Shown in pieces: positions 11,853 through 22,219 of a DNA stretch of 64,000 bases. Source of the DNA: Bombardia bombarda. Its lineage: Eukaryota; Ascomycota; Sordariomycetes; Sordariales; Lasiosphaeriaceae. How positions within the stretch are numbered: the stretch's first letter is position 1; every line of letters starts with the position of its first letter. A model generated the notes under the pieces. That model saw only the letters and a list, made by a program, of their open reading frames with translations. It was not told the DNA's origin and ran no database searches. The translations under genes and the position numbers were made by a program. The stretch is taken from NCBI GenBank assembly GCA_030512295.1, contig JAULSR010000003.1:2108001-2172000 (forward strand), given 5' to 3'.

Positions 11853-13508
11853 TCAAGCAGCGATTTGTGCTTCGTCGGCAACGTTCTCGGCACCGGCCTT
11901 TGAAGCGCTAACGCTGTCGCTGGCCTCTTTCATGGCCTTCTTAGCGTTGTTGATCGCTTGGCTGATTTTGTCGGCGTGGCCACCAAACTCCTACAGTGCC
12001 TTCTCGGCGACATCAACTCGAGTGTTGGATTCTTGCCTGATCTGCTCAGCGCGGCGATTGGCTTCTGTAATGGCTTTGTCAGCATGGTCAAGGAACTTCC
12101 GAGTCTCTTTCTCCGCAGCACTGGCGCGATCATTAGCCTCTCTAGCCGCCCTCTGAGCAACCACTTCTCGAGCACAGGCGTCTTGGGCTGTTTTCTCGGC
12201 AGTTGCTAGTCGGGCATTGGTTTCTTGAGAGGTCTTCTCGAGAGCTGCCAGCTCTTCGGTGGCCTTCTCAGCAGCCGCCAGTCTAGCATTGAGCTCTTCG
12301 ACTTTTGCTTCTGCCTCAGTAGCGCGGTATTTGGCTTCTTGAGTGGCCCTCTGCGCAGCCGCCACTTGGGCATCGGCCTCTTCCAGGGGAATACCAGCGG
12401 CGGCGGTCGCTGCAACGGTCCTGGCGCTTATTCCTGCGGCAGGGGTTTCAGCAGCCGCAATGCCTCGTCGACAAAGCTCTGCTTGCCTGCGCTGCCGTCT
12501 CTCATCCTCCAAGTAGATCCTACTTAGAGCCTTATAGACGTCTCTATGATCTGGACGATTATGCTGTGATTTTTTTGCGATATTGGCCGCCTTAGTCCAG
12601 CAAGCCGTGGTCCATGGACCATTGCGACCATACGCTCCATCCGCTTTCCACACAACGGCAAAAAGGGTAGTCAAGTCATTCGTTTTGATTCCAAAGGAGG
12701 CAACTGTGCCATCTGCGCTGGGCATTAATGATACGTTCTCGTTTCGAGCTGTCAGCCTATACGTTTTAGTATTGTTAGTAAGATATGTAAATAGTTTGGC
12801 CTATTAAAAGCTGGCTGAACTCGGGACTCGTCTTTTATAGTTTTGGAGGGGGACCTCGACGTATTGGGCCGTAATATTTTGCCAGCATTCGGTAAAGAAT
12901 ATGTTTAAAAATATATCGACGGTCTCGTAGCCAGGTTCGAATAGCCAAAGCCTCCTATCATTTATTCTATAAATAATAACGAACTGTATAACGATTGTTA
13001 AAAGCTTCCAGTCGTGCTCCTAGGCTGGGTGGAGGGTCAGTTCGTTAATATTGAGGCAGAAAGTTTTTGACTGGAAAGGATTCGGTACATTGCGACCATC
13101 GGGGAGGGTGATGTTCTCGACACGCTCGGTCCTTTTGAACTCTATCGTTCGCAGCGGGATGATGTCGGTTGGCAGGCAGCGATGGAAACGGACCGTTGTT
13201 TTCCACAGCTGGACCTGTTTGCGATGCGAGTTTGGGTGGGTTGCCACCAACTCTAGTATCGCCTGGTGGTCGTGGCGCTCCTAGTCTCGCAGGAGGGCAT
13301 CCTCGAGACCTTGGGTCCACACTTCATCGATTCTGGCCGACGGGACCATGGCGAGAATCTGCGATTTGGTGACAGGAGGCAGATTTTCCCTTAGCCAGCG
13401 GTTCTGGTCGTTAAACTGCGCGATCGCATTCTCGTTTTGCTCACTGAGAGCATTCATGAAGTCGTCATTGACGACGACGACCCCCGCGAACTTTCTTTTA
13501 GGCGGCAT
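11853..13508 (-). pseudogene. 551-codon coiled-coil ORF interrupted by five UAR codons
   Basis: From ATG 13508-13506 to TGA 11855-11853 a single frame runs without any indel. It is broken only by TAG at 13283-13281, TAG at 13022-13020, TAA TAG at 12806-12801 and TAG at 11993-11991. The coding character continues across every stop. The N-terminus is MPPKRKFAGVVVVNDDF; a middle region has WLFEPGYETVDIF and TLFAVVWKADGAYGRNGPW; the C-terminal ~220 residues are Ala/Glu-rich heptad-like coiled coil (AEAKVEELNARLAAAEKATE). Three of the TAGs are followed directly by GAG. CAA or CAG codons would give these stops by C-to-T changes. The family is not recognised. Either this is a recently inactivated gene, perhaps lightly hit by repeat-induced point mutation, or the stops are tolerated in some way. 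Confidence 0.65.
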
Positions 13509-14113
13509 CGATCGTGACTAGTGAAGCAGATAGGTACCAAGGCAGGTACCTAGGTAGACAGATACCTGTTTTAAAGGTTTAAAAACTTCCGAACGCTGAC
13601 GTACGGTTCTGTCCAGTCTTGCGGGGACTTGTTTGCAGAAAAGAAATTAGTCTTAAGCTTTTTTTTCAGGCTCATCAGGTGAATGTGATTGGAGCAAACG
13701 AGTTGGAGCAAACGACGCGCGTGTATAGATACGCCAAAGGCCAGAAGTCAAGTGCAACGGGGTGGCAATCATTGTACAAGTATAGTACTAGCCACGTACA
13801 ATAATTATACGTTTATACAGGGGTCAAATAAGTACCTGGACGCCAGAAACAGGTACCTTATTTTCAGTTGTTTTTCTAGATAGCTACCTAGGTATCTATC
13901 TGGGTACCTTCCCACCTTATCTGCTGTTCATCCCGAAAATTGCAAAGATTGGGCCCACTTTCCAGGCCCGTTGCCTGGATCCAGGTGGTCACCACTTGCA
14001 CCCGTCTCGACCTTGCTTACCTACCTCAGTTCCTTTCACATGCCACCCAGCACAAATTATTTTCTCCCTCTATTTCTCACAAAGCATAACAAAACTTAGC
14101 CTCCACCGCCAGG
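13509..14113. other. intergenic region
   Basis: No gene. It contains repeated GGTACCTAGGTA/TACCTAGGTATC-type short palindromic words (about 13535-13565 and 13850-13910). The last 100 bp form the pyrimidine-rich leader of the zinc-knuckle gene. Confidence 0.5.
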
Positions 14114-15669
14114 ATGAACTGCACAGAGTCAGGTAGCATGGACAGCATGAAGCGACGCCGCTCGCCCTCGCCCTCGCCCTCTGGCCCCTCCCAGCCAGAC
14201 CGGGGTAACTTGCCGCCGCCCGCTTCGAGGCGGCGCAAGGAGTTGCTAGATCCTGATGAGGTCACGGCAAAAATCTCGGAGCGAAGGCTCACGATTGAAC
14301 GTAAGAACACTCCCACACAGTTGAGGTCCAAGAAGCCCGATTCTGCCACTCAATGAATCTAACAACGTTTTTTATAGGCACCGACATGTCACTTAACCAG
14401 AGCCTGGGCTTGGACTTTGTGACGATGGATAGCGAAGTCGACTCGGTCTATGGCCACGGCGCTATTGGCCTGTTATTTCAGCAGTGCGAACTGCTGAAGA
14501 AAAGTCTTGATCCAGGCCAAAGTGTCAGCTTTTTTATAACAGGCCACAGACTGCAGCTGCAGCATGTCTCGTCGATTCCGGCAAGCTCTACTATCCAAAC
14601 CCGTGTGATAGAGGGTCATGGACAGGCATCGCGGAGTCACCAAGAACAGTAAGCAATCTGGACTATTCTCCGTGCTTAATCGACGTGTTGCAGACACTGA
14701 CAACTCATCTCACAGTCGCCCTATCGTTGGTCCAGAGGCACAGCGTCTTGAAATCTCTCGGGCTCCCGATATGCCCCCTCTCGCGCCATCATGGGATCTC
14801 AGGCCCACAGTCATATTTCCTCTGATATTCCCAACGGGCCGCCTGGCCAAGCCATGCTTGAGCCAGACGCATGTCGTCTTCCCTACCTTCAGGCTCCCAG
14901 TCGGCCACCTACCCATCCACCCATTACAGCAGAAGCACAGAGTCCCCCTTCCCTTAGCATTGCCAGCAGGCCGCCCAGCAGCGCCGTCACAAATACACAG
15001 GCACATGGTCCTGTTCCTCGTCGACCAATTGCGTACAGCAATACACTGGGTCGCAGAGAGCTACCAGAGCCGCCCATCTCAGTGCCGTCAAGATCGACGT
15101 CTTTCGATTTAGGAAATACACTGCCAGCCCTTGAGGGACGGTCGGTCGACAGGCCCTGTGCCAACTGCGACCGCGTTGGTCATACCATGTCGGAATGTAT
15201 CATGGTCAACAGGACCGGGGATATCGCCGGATGCCCCGTTTGCGAGACGATGGAGCATCTCCTGGACGATTGCCCATCTCATCATAGTGACGACGTCCTT
15301 TGGGAGAACCTCGTCGTGAAACGGGGGGGCAAAGGGCCCATTCGCACCCGCAAGTACTCGTGGCCTAGAATGGCACTGGATAGACCCCCACTCCCGTTTG
15401 GTGAATACCCATGGAGTCGCAGGTTTACTCGCACGTGGTTGGAGACCAACTCACAAGCATGGCAGACCTACAACTACAGCAGCTGCAAGCCACGACTTGA
15501 AATTGACCCTCGAACTAGATCTCGCCCCGCCATCGAGGACGCGAGACTGACTGAACTATACGAGACGGAGGCCGAAACGGAGGCCGAACGTGCCGCGCTC
15601 CGCAGAGAGCGTGACCAGAACCATAATAGGAGGAGGCACCAGAACCACAAGAGGAGGAGGCGCAACTGA
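14114..15669 (+). CDS. zinc-knuckle protein, paralogue 1
   Basis: Exons 14114-14300, 14378-14648 and 14811-15669 join in frame to 438 residues. The N-terminus has an S/P repeat (RRRSPSPSPSGPSQP). The core holds two CCHC-like knuckles: CANCDRVGHTMSEC, then after VNRTGDIAG, CPVCETMEHLLDDC. It continues with VVKRGGKGPIRTRKYSWPR and a C-terminal Arg-rich tail (RRRHQNHKRRRRN). The same architecture and linker occur in the gene at 17046-17957, so the two are paralogues. CCHC knuckles usually bind single-stranded nucleic acid, so an RNA-associated role is plausible but inferred. The second intron (14649-14810) is the less certain call; it was chosen because it alone avoids in-frame stops and keeps the knuckle frame. 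Confidence 0.7.
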
Positions 15670-16263
15670 GGTTGTCTTGGGATTATCTGTTCTTTTTCAA
15701 GTCCAGCAGCCTGGCACAAGACGCCATCGGGAGTAGGATAACAGTGTCGGAAAGCCCGGGACGTGAAGGGGACCAAGGAAAGACGAGATGTAGAACTAGA
15801 ACTTAAGAGTAGGTAGCTAGTAGAAGTAGCTGCAGGTAAGGGGATAGGTATGGGCATGGGCATGGGATGAGGGCCTAGGTGATGTTTTATACGTACATGA
15901 TATAGGTACTTGTCAAATCTTGTTCCTTTACAGTTCCCGATCGTCCATGGTACCATTTGACAAATTCGGTAACCAAAAGGACCTTGGTTCTTCCAAGTTC
16001 CTCGACCCTCATACACAGGGGATCCAACATACGAACAGTTCGCTTTAGGGGCTGCTTCAGTACAACAGCGGCAAGTATTGGAGCTCTACCCTCCGGGACC
16101 AGCCCGTTCTTCTGGCGCTTTGGATGAACACTGATGATGGGTTTCACGGGGAGGATGTGGCCGTCGGCTCAGTTAGCCGCGGAGGGATAAGGCATAGCGA
16201 TGGGTGGACTGGTGTGGGAGGGAACATGATACAATAATATTCTCATTGAAGTCAGCCGTCTAT
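15670..16263. other. intergenic region, possible relic ORF
   Basis: No confident gene. A minus-strand frame at 15887-16147 (86 codons, beginning KPIISVHPKRQKNGL) has protein-like composition but no recognised domain. It could be debris downstream of the ketosynthase fragment. Confidence 0.4.
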
Positions 16264-16401
16264 CTACTTCTTCCCCCCTTGCCAGAGGCTGTTGCATGCC
16301 ATCTGGATGCCGGCGAGACCGGAGGAACAGGCCGTGTTGACGGCAAAGTTCGAGCCGCTGAACATGAAGAAGTAATCGATGCGGCCGGGGATGAAGGCCA
16401 T
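16264..16401 (-). pseudogene. polyketide synthase ketosynthase-domain fragment
   Basis: The minus-strand frame reads MAFIPGRIDYFFMFSG, then NFAVNTACSSGLAGIQ, then MACNSLWQGG, and stops at TAG 16266-16264. It is bounded upstream by an in-frame TGA five codons before the Met. The TACSS active-site Cys, the preceding PGRIxYxFxFSG and the following LAxIQMACxSLWxG are the signature of the KS domain of fungal non-reducing iterative polyketide synthases. Only about 45 of the ~400 residues of a KS domain are present. No other PKS motif was found nearby, so this is an isolated relic. Confidence 0.75.
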
Positions 16402-16413
16402 GTTCCCCTCCTT

Positions 16414-17019
16414 TCAACGGCCGTCCGGACGACCACCACAGTCATGACCTGTACGTCTGAGACGAATGAACAACCCCTCCACCGTGGGTATCTCCATCTG
16501 AATGTCCTCCATCATAGGTACCTCCACGCGAACAGTAGGAAATGATATAGTTGCGATGGGGAGTGAAGGAGCCGCCTTTCTGGGGGTAGGCGAGCGGGAA
16601 CGGGATCTTGGGCGAATCGACTCTTCTTTGGGCCACACAAGTGACATGAACTGTCCAGGCGCCTCGTCTACTAGCCGACCATAAGTACTGAGGAGAATAT
16701 CGGGAAAGGACCGTTCCATACGGCGTATATACTAGAGGATTTGACGAGTGACGGCGGCGCGACTTCCTCTGGAATATAATCCTCCCATGATGGAAATACT
16801 GTTGTACAAGATTTCTCGAGCTGCAGGCGAGAGATGAGGAGCCTGCAATTTGGTCCAGCATTGCTCGACACTACTACCGTCTTCGAGAAATGAAGAGACA
16901 TAGGATTTGAAATCGAGGTCGTCTGCCTTTGAGACCGTGGCATCCAAGTCGGTTTCATCAGCTGCGACGGAGACTTGATCCACAAAATCCGCGCCGAGCT
17001 TGCCAGCATTTTCCGACAT
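16414..17019 (-). pseudogene. TAG-interrupted ORF with RS-like motif
   Basis: ATG at 17019-17017 opens a frame (MSENAGKLGADFVDQVSVAA) that reaches TAG at 16734-16732. It then continues in the same frame through YIRRMERSFPDILLSTYGRL and an RS-like stretch (RPRSRSRSPTPRK) to TGA at 16416-16414. In total it has 201 codons with one internal TAG. The RS-like stretch resembles the one in the neighbouring zinc-knuckle gene, which is transcribed divergently from almost the same point. No known domain is recognised. The internal stop could come from CAG or TGG by a single transition. Confidence 0.45.
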
Positions 17020-17045
17020 CTTGACCTTCAGTAAAGGTGAGTTAG

Positions 17046-17957
17046 AAGAGTGTGACTAAAGGTTGGTGGCGGTGCAAAAGTGCGAGGGCTTACCCGTTTT
17101 CTTCTTATCGAAGAAAGCTAGCACGCCAGCACCCTGGTAAGGAGTTCAACATCACGGTTACTCCAGCAGTGAGACGACGTATAATACCACCCCGCGAAGC
17201 GAGTTCCCGCCACTATGTTCGAGGACACACCAAGGACATTTGGCCACACCCAAAGGACTTGCCGGAAGAGCCGCAGCCATACCAGCCCAGATCGCGATTC
17301 CTCGAAGGTGACGACTACGATGACTATGAATCAAGGGGCGCACGGCATTACTCTCGCGCATCCGGCACAACAGACCCCAGAGGGGTGGCTTACAGAAGAC
17401 CACGTTCCCGCTCCCCTGACCGCAGATCGGTGCCCAATCAGAGGGAACGGTCGCCCCTCAGTAATCGCGCCAGCTACCAGTGCAGCAACTGCGGCCTTTC
17501 TGGCCACCAGCTCTCCCAGTGCATCAAGGTCAACGAGACAGGTGACATCAATGGGTGCTGCGTGTGCCAAACAACCGACCACACGATTGACGAGTGCCCA
17601 CATTTCGCCAAGAAGACCGACGATGAAAAATTCGAAATGCTTGTCGTGCAGCGTGCTGGAAAAGGACCAATCCGCTCCAAACGCACGAGTTGGCCCAGAC
17701 TTTTGCGAGGCAGACGTCCGCTACTACCCGGTAGTTGCCCTTTGACTCGCAAGCGTGCGCATACGTACTATCACGACCCGGCTATCTTTAAACAGCACCC
17801 GGAGCGCTCAAATGCGTGGAGGACCTTCAACTACGACACAGGTACCCCTCAACTCCCGGACGACGAACGGACTCGATACCATCAAGTCATTATGGATCAG
17901 GCTGACAATGATAGGCTATGGGAGCGTTATGAAACGCCAGCATCTCATGCAGGTTGA
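17046..17957 (+). CDS. zinc-knuckle protein, paralogue 2 (start unresolved)
   Basis: The open frame runs from just after a TAG at 17043-17045 to TGA 17955-17957. It has an RS-like block (YRRPRSRSPDRRSVPNQRER), two CCHC-like knuckles, CSNCGLSGHQLSQC and CCVCQTTDHTIDEC, joined by IKVNETGDING, then VVQRAGKGPIRSKRTSWPR. Spacing and linker match paralogue 1 at 14114-15669. There is no in-frame ATG before the one at about 17637, beyond the knuckles. The true start therefore lies in an unidentified upstream exon that would overlap the divergent ORF, or the gene has lost its 5' end. Nucleic-acid binding is inferred from the knuckles. Either a functional paralogue or a 5'-truncated copy is possible. 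Confidence 0.55.
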   Translation, partial: KSVTKGWWRCKSARAYPFSSYRRKLARQHPGKEFNITVTPAVRRRIIPPREASSRHYVRGHTKDIWPHPKDLPEEPQPYQPRSRFLEGDDYDDYESRGARHYSRASGTTDPRGVAYRRPRSRSPDRRSVPNQRERSPLSNRASYQCSNCGLSGHQLSQCIKVNETGDINGCCVCQTTDHTIDECPHFAKKTDDEKFEMLVVQRAGKGPIRSKRTSWPRLLRGRRPLLPGSCPLTRKRAHTYYHDPAIFKQHPERSNAWRTFNYDTGTPQLPDDERTRYHQVIMDQADNDRLWERYETPASHAG

Positions 17958-19276
17958 TGCTGAAATGAGAGAGCACGTCAAAGCACTACTACGGAGCAGA
18001 CGACGCCAATGCACAGAATGTGCAGGTTTCACAGCAGCAGCCTGGTCAGACTGACAACACTTTGAAGGGTGATTCGTTTGTCCCGCAACAGTCTGTTTCG
18101 CCGGGGACAATGCCGACAACTTGAATGGAGAATAAGGTTTATTTCAGTGATGGTAATAGTTAGAGTTGCTACATTCGAGGTGTCGAGAGTGGTTTTGTCG
18201 CCAGAGCTATCACATATGGCAGGAATGATGGGAGGGGATGGAGGGTTGGAAACGAGGATACCATGGGGTTTAAAGTATAGTCTTGTTGTAAGATACCAAT
18301 GAAAGTTGTGTCCGTCGCTGTTCCTTTCATTGCAAGGGAAGTGATATGATGCAAGCTAAAAAGTCTTGCTTCCTCCCTAACTTTACCACCTAAATGTACC
18401 TATATAAGCTGACCTTTTACAATTCATTCGCAAGAGTTAAGGTGGGATAGTTGAAAGTGGTATACTTGTAAGTAATGTCAAATTGCACATAGGGCTGGAC
18501 TTATTGACTGGCACTGTACCACCCAACGATCTGTAGTGAATTAACAAGTGGTTGTTTGTGATTTAAATTAATGAGGTATTGATTGGGAAGCGCTTCTTAA
18601 AGGCCAGACCGAATTTGCCGAGCAGCATCGTCAAAGGTACCCCGTATGTGCTACGCTGGGAATGACGTGGAGCTTGACGTGGAGCTGCCCCCCTTTATCC
18701 CAATGGGTGAATTCGGTCGGAGTGTTGCAACAGTCGAGTTCTTTCAATCCCACACCACGTCACTACTTAATTTTCGCAATCGCAAGTCGACAAGACCGGC
18801 TCGAATTGGTCAAGTTGTGATGCAATGCTATCTGCTAAATGGAACATCGCAATTACCCTTCTTCGAGCGGAGCGAGGTCGGCAGGGGCCGCTGGAAGGAT
18901 CAGTAGAAATTCAAGATTCCATGACCCCATTGGTGACGTGGACTTAGAACCTTAATTTATTGATTTTTTGTTGTGGCCTGATAAGGGAGATAATATATTG
19001 ATGGAACCAATCCGTTCCTGACGTTGCACTTGCACCCAAGACCCACTCCAACCACGGCCCAGCCCAATGGCGTCGCTAGATTCCCCCCTCGTTTCAGTTT
19101 ACCAGGCCGAGAAGTTTGGCAGGAGGGCAGGTAACTTTGTATCCCGTTCTTTGCCGATTTGTTGCGTGCCTCTGCTGCAGCCGTAGTTGCAATTTCGTAG
19201 GACGTGCCTGCTTGCTGCTCTTGCACACCAGACACACGACAAGTAGCGCGATGCAGAACACCATCTTTTGCTCGAC
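17958..19276. other. intergenic region, no gene seen
   Basis: Several short frames but nothing with recognisable content. The last ~200 bp precede the glycosyltransferase start. Confidence 0.45.
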
Positions 19277-20917
19277 ATGTGGGACAGCTCGCGACTGCGC
19301 GCGATGATGAACAGACGAATTGCGCGCACGACGCTTCTTGCCTTTGGGGCCTTTGGGGTGTTCCTCTTGGTGCTCTACGGCGGCTGGGCGATGGGTGGGC
19401 CGAGGGGGCTGCGGTCATTGCATGCCTACAAGTACAACACTGAACAGCCGCCAACCGAGTTCTACACCTTCGAAACCACCAGCGCCTTCTATCCAGCGGC
19501 GCTGGAGGGCGCCGAGACAAAGACGGTGCAGGACCTGTGCAGCTCGTTTCCCAGCCACCTCATGCAGCGCATCCAGCCGGTGCTCAAGATGGGCCACGGC
19601 GAGGACCGGCAAAAGAGAGACGCACAGCTTGACAGCGTGTCGGCGTGCTTTGGCCCGACAGAGCTGCTCATCTTCTCCGACATGGATGAGGTTTCGGTAC
19701 ATGGCCGTCATGTTATGGACATCATTGCCAATCTGCCGCAGGCCTATTTCACCGACAACCCCGATTTCGACAACTACACGGCCATGCGCGAGCTGCAGAA
19801 GGGCGGGCGGCTGACCGCCGAGAACGACCCGACCATCGGCAAGAACGGATGGAAGCTCGACAAGTACAAGTTCCTGGCTGAGGTGGAGCGCGCGTGGCTG
19901 TTGCGACCGGACCGCGACTGGTATGTGTTCTACGAGACGGACACATACATCTTTTGGGACAACATGTTTCGGTTTCTCTCCATGCTCGACCCGCAGGCGC
20001 CGCTGTACATGGGCAGCCCGTCTCCTGGACAGGAGTATGAAGACCCATACAGCAAGAAAACCATGCTCACGTGGTTCGCCAACGGCGGGCCTGGCTTTGT
20101 GCTGTCTCGTGGCGCCATGGAGAAGCTCATGAGCCGGAAGTCGTCGCCCGCCGGCCAGTTCACCGCGCCGCCGTTGTCGCTGGCGTGGCTCGACACCCTA
20201 CGCCGCGACTGCTGCGGGGATAGCGTGCTGGGCTGGGCGCTCTGGCATGCCGGGATCCCGTTGAGCGGCTTCTTTCCAATGTTCAACACGTACCCGGCGC
20301 ACGCGATCCCGTACACGGAGCGAGCTTGGTGCCAACCGGCTCTGACGGTGCACAAGCCCAATCCGAGCGACATGCTGGAGCTTTGGCGGTGGGAGCACAC
20401 TCATCGACAGCTCGGGGTAGGTGGACCTTTGATAATCCCCGGTCGCTCATTGCTGACAAGTTCTATACAGCGTCCATTGCTCTATTCTGATCTGTACGAG
20501 TTCCGGTCTGGGAACACGCGGGAAGTCCGACAAAACTGGGACAATGGCAACTATGACCGCCTCGCTCTGGGCCACGACGTCTTTACAGACAGTCTGCAGT
20601 CGTGCACCGAGGCATGCGAAGCAGACGCCAAATGTCTGCAGTACATGTGGCACGGCGAAGGGATGCGGAAGTGCGTGCTGATGCCATTTATGAACTATGG
20701 GTCGCCTCGGAGCCCCACGACAGAAACGAAGAATGTGACGGCTCCAGAGGTTGCGAAAGGGGAGGGTGCGACTGCTGGTGGTGTGCAGTGGCAGATTACA
20801 GAAGAGCATTGGACCTTTACGAGCGGCTGGCTGACAGCAAGAATAGACCAGTGGCGACACGAGCACACGTGCGAGACCCCTGACTGGGTGGAACCCAGCG
20901 TTGAGCGGTACTTTTAG
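19277..20917 (+). CDS. GT31/Fringe-like type II membrane glycosyltransferase
   Basis: A short cytosolic N-terminus with Arg residues precedes one hydrophobic anchor (TTLLAFGAFGVFLLVLYGGW), as in Golgi type II enzymes. The luminal domain has LLIFSDMDEV, the nucleotide-sugar/metal motif in DWYVFYETDTYIFW (ETD in place of DDD), and GGPGFVLSRGAME, all typical of the Fringe-like (DUF604/GT31) fold in fungi. The C-terminal region has a Cys-containing SCTEACEADAKCLQYMW segment. A GTAGGT...TATACAG sequence at 20417-20470 is probably a 54 bp intron. Its length is a multiple of three, so the frame stays open either way; removing it joins HRQLG to RPLLYSDLYEF. ATGs at 19277, 19304 and 19307 are possible starts. 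The acceptor substrate cannot be told from sequence. Confidence 0.8.
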   Translation: MWDSSRLRAMMNRRIARTTLLAFGAFGVFLLVLYGGWAMGGPRGLRSLHAYKYNTEQPPTEFYTFETTSAFYPAALEGAETKTVQDLCSSFPSHLMQRIQPVLKMGHGEDRQKRDAQLDSVSACFGPTELLIFSDMDEVSVHGRHVMDIIANLPQAYFTDNPDFDNYTAMRELQKGGRLTAENDPTIGKNGWKLDKYKFLAEVERAWLLRPDRDWYVFYETDTYIFWDNMFRFLSMLDPQAPLYMGSPSPGQEYEDPYSKKTMLTWFANGGPGFVLSRGAMEKLMSRKSSPAGQFTAPPLSLAWLDTLRRDCCGDSVLGWALWHAGIPLSGFFPMFNTYPAHAIPYTERAWCQPALTVHKPNPSDMLELWRWEHTHRQLGVGGPLIIPGRSLLTSSIQRPLLYSDLYEFRSGNTREVRQNWDNGNYDRLALGHDVFTDSLQSCTEACEADAKCLQYMWHGEGMRKCVLMPFMNYGSPRSPTTETKNVTAPEVAKGEGATAGGVQWQITEEHWTFTSGWLTARIDQWRHEHTCETPDWVEPSVERYF

Positions 20918-22219
20918 ATCTGGCCCGTAGAATCCTAATCAAGACTTTTTGACAGCACGATCGTGGATGGGGTGTAGCAGACAGGTTTCATGTGTAATAG
21001 GTCAAGAAACAGGCTGTTTACTGTGTCTGCCTCGGATGAGGTCCAGATAAGCAGCAAGCGAACGTCCAGCTTCTTGGCGGCGTGAACTTGGCAAGTGAGC
21101 TTGGCGATCAACTTAGCGAGGTGATCGACTTGACCAAATTAGCTAGTTGAGGCAAGTAAGAGCTAGCGAGCGGCCCAGTTTTTCGGCAGTCTTGTCAAGA
21201 AGTTTACAAGTAGTAATGAAGCCGCTGCCCCGTTAGGCGACTATTCGCATCATTCGCCCAAGCTTGAACTTGGCTCAACCATTGCAACATGGTTCATCAA
21301 ACGATCAAGGCGATGTATCGGAACATCATGCATTGTGATGTTGAAAAAAGAAACGCAATCTGACCTTGTGAATGTTACCGGATTCCTGTCTGAACTGACT
21401 TTGTGCAGATGCTCCCAAGCAGGCCCATTTGGGTGAGTGGTGGTGATTGATCTCTCCTTTCACTCCTTGTCCAATACGCCACTGCGAGTCTCCTAGCTGC
21501 AATTTAGTCGGGAAACGGTCTTGCTGGGACGACAGCAATTCAGGACCAGAACGATCTAATTGTGTCGGATTGTGCTTTGATAAAATCGGGCAACGTCCCT
21601 ATTTCTCTGGGTTTAACGACCTCATTGCCTGCCAAGCGGTCCCATGAGCTTATGGTCTATATTTTCAACGGTAGTCTTGTTGAAATCAAATATTGATTTT
21701 ATTTGCCCATCAACACTCCAGAAGTACCCTCGGTGTGAAAACACAGCCTTGAATCTGATGCCTTGTGCTCTAATTTCAAGTCGTGGGAACAGTGTGGTAG
21801 ACACAAATGTGCCAAGTTAGGATTCTTTGGTATGAATTCATCGGCAGGAGACTCATCGAGGCCTGAATGATTCTACCTTGGGTCATCCATGTTTGCAAGC
21901 ACCGAATTGAACTAAGACACCCAAATGATTGATTGGCTATTGATCAGGTAGCTCTAACAAGTCTCATAAAGAGGAGTTCAAGATAATCGTCATAGTCTCA
22001 GTTTACTATGTACAAGTCGGAGCGTTTACGTAACATCAAACCATCACAGTGCCAATATCTTTGCGGCACTGTCAATGATCGGCTGGTGATGCGCGGGAGC
22101 CTGCAGGTCTCATGACCTCAGCCAGTGTCTATCTCGGAAGCAGCACTTGAGCTCAGAATCTCTCGAGCCCCTTTCCCCGCTCAAGCAACAAACATCACAT
22201 CTCGACTACAGCCGACAAA
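20918..22219. other. intergenic region, no gene seen
   Basis: No supportable gene. It shows mixed composition without obvious repeats. The final part is the leader of the Dabb gene. Confidence 0.45.

Noticed and set aside
12925..12945. AGGTTCGAATAG resembling a tRNA T-arm
   Set aside because: It lies within the coding frame of the interrupted coiled-coil ORF and no acceptor or anticodon arm could be folded.
11853..17019. Idea that TAG is reassigned to Gln in this organism
   Set aside because: Apparently intact genes (glycosyltransferase, Myb-like, ATPase, acidic protein) terminate at TAG, so TAG is a normal stop here.
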